DNA of 9,046 nt from Bacteriovoracales bacterium (lineage in GTDB: Bacteria; Bdellovibrionota; Bacteriovoracia; Bacteriovoracales; Bacteriovoracaceae), in assembly GCA_007117175.1 (NCBI GenBank), contig SKGZ01000211.1, forward strand, positions 1 through 9,046. Reading direction: 5' to 3'. The notes below the pieces were generated by a model that had not been told where the DNA came from, ran no database searches, and was given only the letters and a program-made list of their open reading frames with translations. The stretch's first letter is position 1, and each line of letters opens with the position of its first letter. The translations under genes were made by a program, and so were the position numbers. This document shows, piece after piece, positions 5,477 to 9,046 of the stretch.

Positions 5477-6442
5477 GTAGATAAAACTTGCAGTAGAATC
5501 TTCTACCTCTACTAAACCAATATTTTGCCTTAATGTAATCAAATTTCCTCTGATCACGTCCTGTCCTTGGATCACCTTGGGAGTTCCCGACATGACAATT
5601 TTTTCTTCTGAGGGATAGCCTTCTAGCTTTTCGCCATAAGCTTTTCTCATCGCCCAAGTGCCATCCTGCTCTTGATACTTTTGATCGACCTCTACATCGT
5701 CATAGAAAACATAGTATTTAAGTTCATTGTGAAAATTGTCTAGAAATAATTCTCCCTTACGAGCCTTGATATCAAAATTTTGACTTTTAACCCTGACATC
5801 TCTTTGTAGTTCGGCCATGCGATCAAAAAAATCTACATCCATCGTTTGTCCCCAAAAATAAGTCACTTCATCATAAGGGCGAGGGCGAATAATTTTCCCA
5901 ACGACATTCTCAGCATAATGCACATGGCGCCTTTCTTGATACATTTTAATATATTCACTTTTGGCCTTAATGACATCCTTACTCTTAGGATCGCTGACTC
6001 GAGAATCCACGTTACCAAATCCTTCTACAATTTCATCTTCTAAATGATAAAGGGCCTTGTCAGTGAGAAGATCAAAATCCTGATTGAGAAACTCAGCATT
6101 GTTTTCAAATGTGAGCAGGGCCTTCTTTTGATCTAGCCTTCCTTTTTCGGCTTTATAATCAGTGGTGCCTATACGTTCAGAATAAACCTCTCCACGAGGA
6201 TTTTCGAATAAAAAGAGGGTGCGATCATAGATTTTTAACTGATTGGCCAAATAATACACTTTACTACCACCGGGATCTAAATAAAATCCTTCGACTTCAT
6301 AAAAACGCTGCACTTCAACAATTTTTTTAGGACGAGATAAAACTTTTGCTGCTAACGTTTCTTCCCCCCAGTAAAGAAGGGAAGAGACCACTGACCAACT
6401 CACTAAAAGAAAATAAACGACTAAGACCGCGGTTTGCTTCAT
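5468..6442 (-). CDS. LptC-LptA composite lipopolysaccharide transport protein
   Basis: The 324-residue product starts with a short basic/polar end and one membrane helix (about 5-25, VLVVYFLLVSWSVVSSLLYW), as in LptC. Residues ~45-170 fit LptC's periplasmic beta-jellyroll (YDRTLFLFENPRGEVY, TDYKAEKGRLDQKKALLTFENNAEF, LLTDKALYHLEDEIVEGFGNV). Residues ~172-320 look like a second OstA/LptA-type repeat array (FDIKARKGELFLDN, then KIVMSGTPKVIQGQDVIRGNLITL). LptC and LptA are each about 185-190 residues in E. coli, and no separate lptA lies between this gene and lptB, so one chain may carry both inner-membrane anchoring and bridge functions. A separate lptA elsewhere is possible. The ATG at 6442 has only a weak ribosome binding site. 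It is first in the lptB-rpoN operon and divergent from mutS across 55 bp. Confidence 0.88.
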   Translation of the reverse strand: MKQTAVLVVYFLLVSWSVVSSLLYWGEETLAAKVLSRPKKIVEVQRFYEVEGFYLDPGGSKVYYLANQLKIYDRTLFLFENPRGEVYSERIGTTDYKAEKGRLDQKKALLTFENNAEFLNQDFDLLTDKALYHLEDEIVEGFGNVDSRVSDPKSKDVIKAKSEYIKMYQERRHVHYAENVVGKIIRPRPYDEVTYFWGQTMDVDFFDRMAELQRDVRVKSQNFDIKARKGELFLDNFHNELKYYVFYDDVEVDQKYQEQDGTWAMRKAYGEKLEGYPSEEKIVMSGTPKVIQGQDVIRGNLITLRQNIGLVEVEDSTASFIYED

Positions 6443-6497
6443 CCAATTAGCTTATCGCAAATTGTAAATTTTGTCTTTTCCAGCTAAGCTAGAGTGC
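6443..6497. promoter_or_regulatory. divergent lptC/A - mutS promoter region
   Basis: This 55-bp gap must serve both directions unless promoters lie inside the genes. For the minus-strand operon, TACAAT (6466-6461) is a good -10 about 19 bp before the start; the matching -35 (TTAGCT, spacing 16) is weak. On the plus strand TTGTAA (6462-6467) followed after 17 bp by TAAGCT (6485-6490) is a poor mutS promoter candidate that would leave almost no leader. Confidence 0.35.
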
Positions 6498-9046
6498 ATG
6501 AGTCAACTAATGATCGAAAAGTATAGAAAAGAAGGAGTTAAGCTGACTCCAATGATGGAGCAGTACTATCAAATCAAGAAAAACTACAAAGATGTCCTTT
6601 TACTTTTTCGAATGGGTGACTTCTATGAGGTTTTCTTTGAAGATGCTGAACTGACCTCAAAACTGCTTAATATTTCTCTGACTCACCGAGGAAAACTTGG
6701 AGATTATCCTATCCCCATGGCAGGAATCCCCCATCACGCTGCCAGTAATTACGTGGATCGCCTCACCTCTCAAGGTTACAAAGCAGCTATCTGCGAACAG
6801 ATTGAAGATCCCGCTCAAGCCAAAGGGATTGTTCAAAGAGCGGTCACACAAATTGTCAGTCCTGGTATCCCATTTGATGTGGATAAAATGTCTAGCCACG
6901 CCAGACATTATATTGCCAGCTTCAGCTATCAAGAGAACCAATATGCTTTATGTCTAGTGGATTTCATTCACGGAGATTTTATTGCCTTGCAAGTCAGCAG
7001 TTGGGACGAATTCATTGAGAAAATTAATCTCTATGCACCAAGGGAGATTGTGCTCAATGCCCAGCAAGAAAGAAGAATCTCAACAGATCTGCAAGTCTTG
7101 CAACCTATGATCAATCGAATCAAAAAAGAAGCCTACCAGCAAAACAATATTGATGTTAACCTTAAAAACGACCATACGCTGAAAACACATCCCCAGGTAT
7201 TAATCGCAGCTAGTGCCCTCTTGCACTATTTGCATAACACTCAAGAGAAAAAAAATATTGATAAGCTTAAAAAACTAAGATTAATCAATCAAACTCAACA
7301 GATGAAGGCTAGCTATGCCAGCCTGACCGGACTAGAAATTTTGCCCTCATTTCATTCAAATAACTACCAGGAAGAAAAAAATAAAAGTTTACTCTCTTTT
7401 ATGGACAGAACAAAAAGCGCCATGGGATCAAGAAAACTTAGAGAATTTTTTATTGGCCCGCTGACTGACCTAGACGAAATTCACAAAAGACAAAAAATCA
7501 TTCAGTTTTTTTTAGATCACTGCGACTGTCTGCAAATGACAAGCACTGAACTTAAAGGAGTTCGTGATCTTAACAGAATACTTCACAAACACGCCAGTGG
7601 TAAGATCAATGGTCAAGACCTCATTAATCTTAAAAATACACTTCATCATTTTATAAAAATTTTTGAGCTGACCCAACCAGTCAGATCCCTGCTTCCCCAG
7701 CCCATCATCAACGAATCAAAAATTGAAAAAGAGACTCAGACTCTTTGCTTGCAAATTAGTAAAACGATTTCTGAAGAGATTGGTGCTACGCTGGAGAAAG
7801 GAAATTTAATCCTTGATGGTCTTAATGCTAAAAGAGATCGCCTAGCCAATATTGGAAGCCTCACTGCTGAAAAAATAAGCCAATTAGAAAATCGCTATCG
7901 AGAAGAATATAAAATAGGTAATCTTCGTATTCGCTCTAATAATATTAGCGGTTTTTATATTGAGATATCCAAATCTCATCAAGACAAAATCCCTGCTCAC
8001 TTCCAAAGAAGACAAACTCTGGTCAACAGTGAACGCTATAATTGTCCTGAATTAGAAGAAATTGAAGTTGAACTCACGCAAGCTCAACAGAAACTGAGGA
8101 AAATTGATGAAGAAATTTTTCAAAGTCTACTCGATCAAGTGGAGAAAAAGAGAGACCTGATTCATTGGATCAGCTCATGGCTTGCCGAGGTGGATGTTTT
8201 TCAGGCCTTTGCCAGTGTCAGCTTTCACCAAAAATGGACTTGCCCAAAGTTTTATCAAGAAAGGACGCTGACTCTTAAAGCAGCATGGCACCCTCTCATC
8301 AAAGAAAGTATTCAAACTAACTTTGTCCCCCACAATCTTGATCTCAATCAAAATCAATTTTTTGGGCTGATCACTGGGCCTAATATGGCAGGAAAAACCA
8401 CCGTGATGAGAGAGGTGGCCATTATTCAATTTTTAGCTCAGATTGGCAGCTTTGTGCCCGCCAAAAAAGCAGAGCTAAGTTTATGTGATTACCTTTTCTC
8501 TCGCTTAGGGGCCAGCGATGATATTACCAAAGGCCAATCAACCTTCATGGTGGAAATGAGCGAAGCAGCAGAAATTCTTCGCCACGCCACCCCCCGTTCA
8601 CTCATTCTATTGGATGAACTTGGGCGAGGAACCAGTACCTTTGATGGACTAAGTCTAGCATGGTCACTGGTGGAGTATATGATTGAACACATTAAGGCCT
8701 TCACCCTCTTTTCGACTCACTACCATGAACTGATTGAACTGGTTGAGACCTTTCATCAAGCTCTTAACCTTACCGTTAAGACCCAACAAAGAAATGGCAA
8801 GGTTCACTTTCTCTACGAATTAATCAAAGGGGGGGCCACTCAAAGTTTTGGTATTCATGTGGCTCAACTGGCTGGACTTCCCAAAGAAGTCACTCACAGG
8901 GCCAAGCAAATTCTTAAGAAACTTGAAAGTAAGGACACTGAATTACTTTGCTCTCAAATACAAATAGAGCAAGAGGACAATCATCCCCTCATTGAAGAAC
9001 TGGAAAAATTAGATCTTAATCAACTCACACCAATGCAAGCTCTGCA
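6498..9046 (+). CDS. mutS: DNA mismatch repair protein MutS, 3'-truncated by window edge
   Basis: MutS recognises mismatches and small loops and recruits MutL in an ATP-dependent way. The frame runs uninterrupted from the ATG at 6498 for 849 codons to the window end; E. coli MutS has 853 residues, so only a little is probably missing. Domain I has the mismatch-wedging FYE motif (MGDFYEVFF; F42, E44) and IPHHAASNYVDRL. The connector, lever and clamp domains follow, including DRTKSAMGSRKLREFF and LVNSERYNCPELEEIE. The ATPase domain has Walker A GPNMAGKTT (627-635), the DDITKGQSTFMVEM segment, Walker B LILLDELGRGTST (D706, E707), STHYHE (H741) and QSFGIHVAQLAGLP. The ribosome binding site is weak (CTAGAG). 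It is divergent from the lpt operon, and no mutL is in view. Note runs of A8 (7248-7255), T8 (7506-7513) and G7 (8829-8835). Confidence 0.98.
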   Translation, partial: MSQLMIEKYRKEGVKLTPMMEQYYQIKKNYKDVLLLFRMGDFYEVFFEDAELTSKLLNISLTHRGKLGDYPIPMAGIPHHAASNYVDRLTSQGYKAAICEQIEDPAQAKGIVQRAVTQIVSPGIPFDVDKMSSHARHYIASFSYQENQYALCLVDFIHGDFIALQVSSWDEFIEKINLYAPREIVLNAQQERRISTDLQVLQPMINRIKKEAYQQNNIDVNLKNDHTLKTHPQVLIAASALLHYLHNTQEKKNIDKLKKLRLINQTQQMKASYASLTGLEILPSFHSNNYQEEKNKSLLSFMDRTKSAMGSRKLREFFIGPLTDLDEIHKRQKIIQFFLDHCDCLQMTSTELKGVRDLNRILHKHASGKINGQDLINLKNTLHHFIKIFELTQPVRSLLPQPIINESKIEKETQTLCLQISKTISEEIGATLEKGNLILDGLNAKRDRLANIGSLTAEKISQLENRYREEYKIGNLRIRSNNISGFYIEISKSHQDKIPAHFQRRQTLVNSERYNCPELEEIEVELTQAQQKLRKIDEEIFQSLLDQVEKKRDLIHWISSWLAEVDVFQAFASVSFHQKWTCPKFYQERTLTLKAAWHPLIKESIQTNFVPHNLDLNQNQFFGLITGPNMAGKTTVMREVAIIQFLAQIGSFVPAKKAELSLCDYLFSRLGASDDITKGQSTFMVEMSEAAEILRHATPRSLILLDELGRGTSTFDGLSLAWSLVEYMIEHIKAFTLFSTHYHELIELVETFHQALNLTVKTQQRNGKVHFLYELIKGGATQSFGIHVAQLAGLPKEVTHRAKQILKKLESKDTELLCSQIQIEQEDNHPLIEELEKLDLNQLTPMQAL

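Noticed and set aside
5463..5657. 65-residue N-terminal extension of LptB
   Set aside because: It lies wholly within the lptC/A gene in another frame; the family start and a good ribosome binding site support 5462.
6657..6957. Two overlapping frames on both strands within mutS
   Set aside because: Both lie inside the conserved MutS domain I reading frame and resemble nothing.
8175..8704. Two minus-strand frames within the mutS ATPase domain
   Set aside because: They are antisense to Walker A/B-containing mutS sequence, with no start signals or family features.

Overview
The window looks like chromosomal DNA of a Gram-negative bacterium with AT-leaning base composition. The composite LptC/LptA-type gene placed directly before lptB and rpoN, the several lineage-restricted small proteins, and the short palindromic repeats would fit the Bdellovibrionota (Bdellovibrio/Bacteriovorax relatives). 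That placement is inferred from gene style and is not proven by any marker here. Most of the window is housekeeping DNA; the accessory-looking part is roughly 1190-3310.

Layout. (1) 1-1254 (+): 3' part of hflX, a ribosome-associated GTPase, whose last ~20 codons lie in a tandemly duplicated 31-bp repeat. (2) 1255-2141: a minus-strand gene for a tail-anchored coiled-coil protein built of nine 11-residue repeats (DUF1640/CCDC90-like), lying between inverted copies of a 20-bp palindrome-like repeat, and then a 30-residue membrane peptide gene (minus, TTG start) that appears to be previously uncounted. (3) 2145-3312: three small genes packed tightly: a stand-alone PheT-type tRNA-binding domain (+), an unknown acidic protein (-) that overlaps it tail to tail, and an unknown 106-residue protein (+) divergent from the latter and overlapping the end of rpoN. 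(4) 6442-3286 (-): a compact operon lptC/A-like > lptB > rpoN with gaps of 5 and 8 bp and each downstream ribosome binding site embedded in the preceding gene's end. (5) 6498-9046 (+): mutS, running off the window after 849 codons.

How the genes work together. The lptC/A-lptB pair supplies lipopolysaccharide export parts (ATPase plus the inner-membrane/periplasmic bridge), and co-transcription with rpoN is the classic proteobacterial arrangement. hflX and mutS are independent maintenance genes. No CRISPR array, tRNA, rRNA, intact transposase, prophage gene or defence system was seen. The most unusual points are the repeat-generated HflX tail with the inverted-repeat-bounded coiled-coil gene, the apparent LptC-LptA fusion, the free-standing PheT tRNA-binding domain and the small membrane protein.
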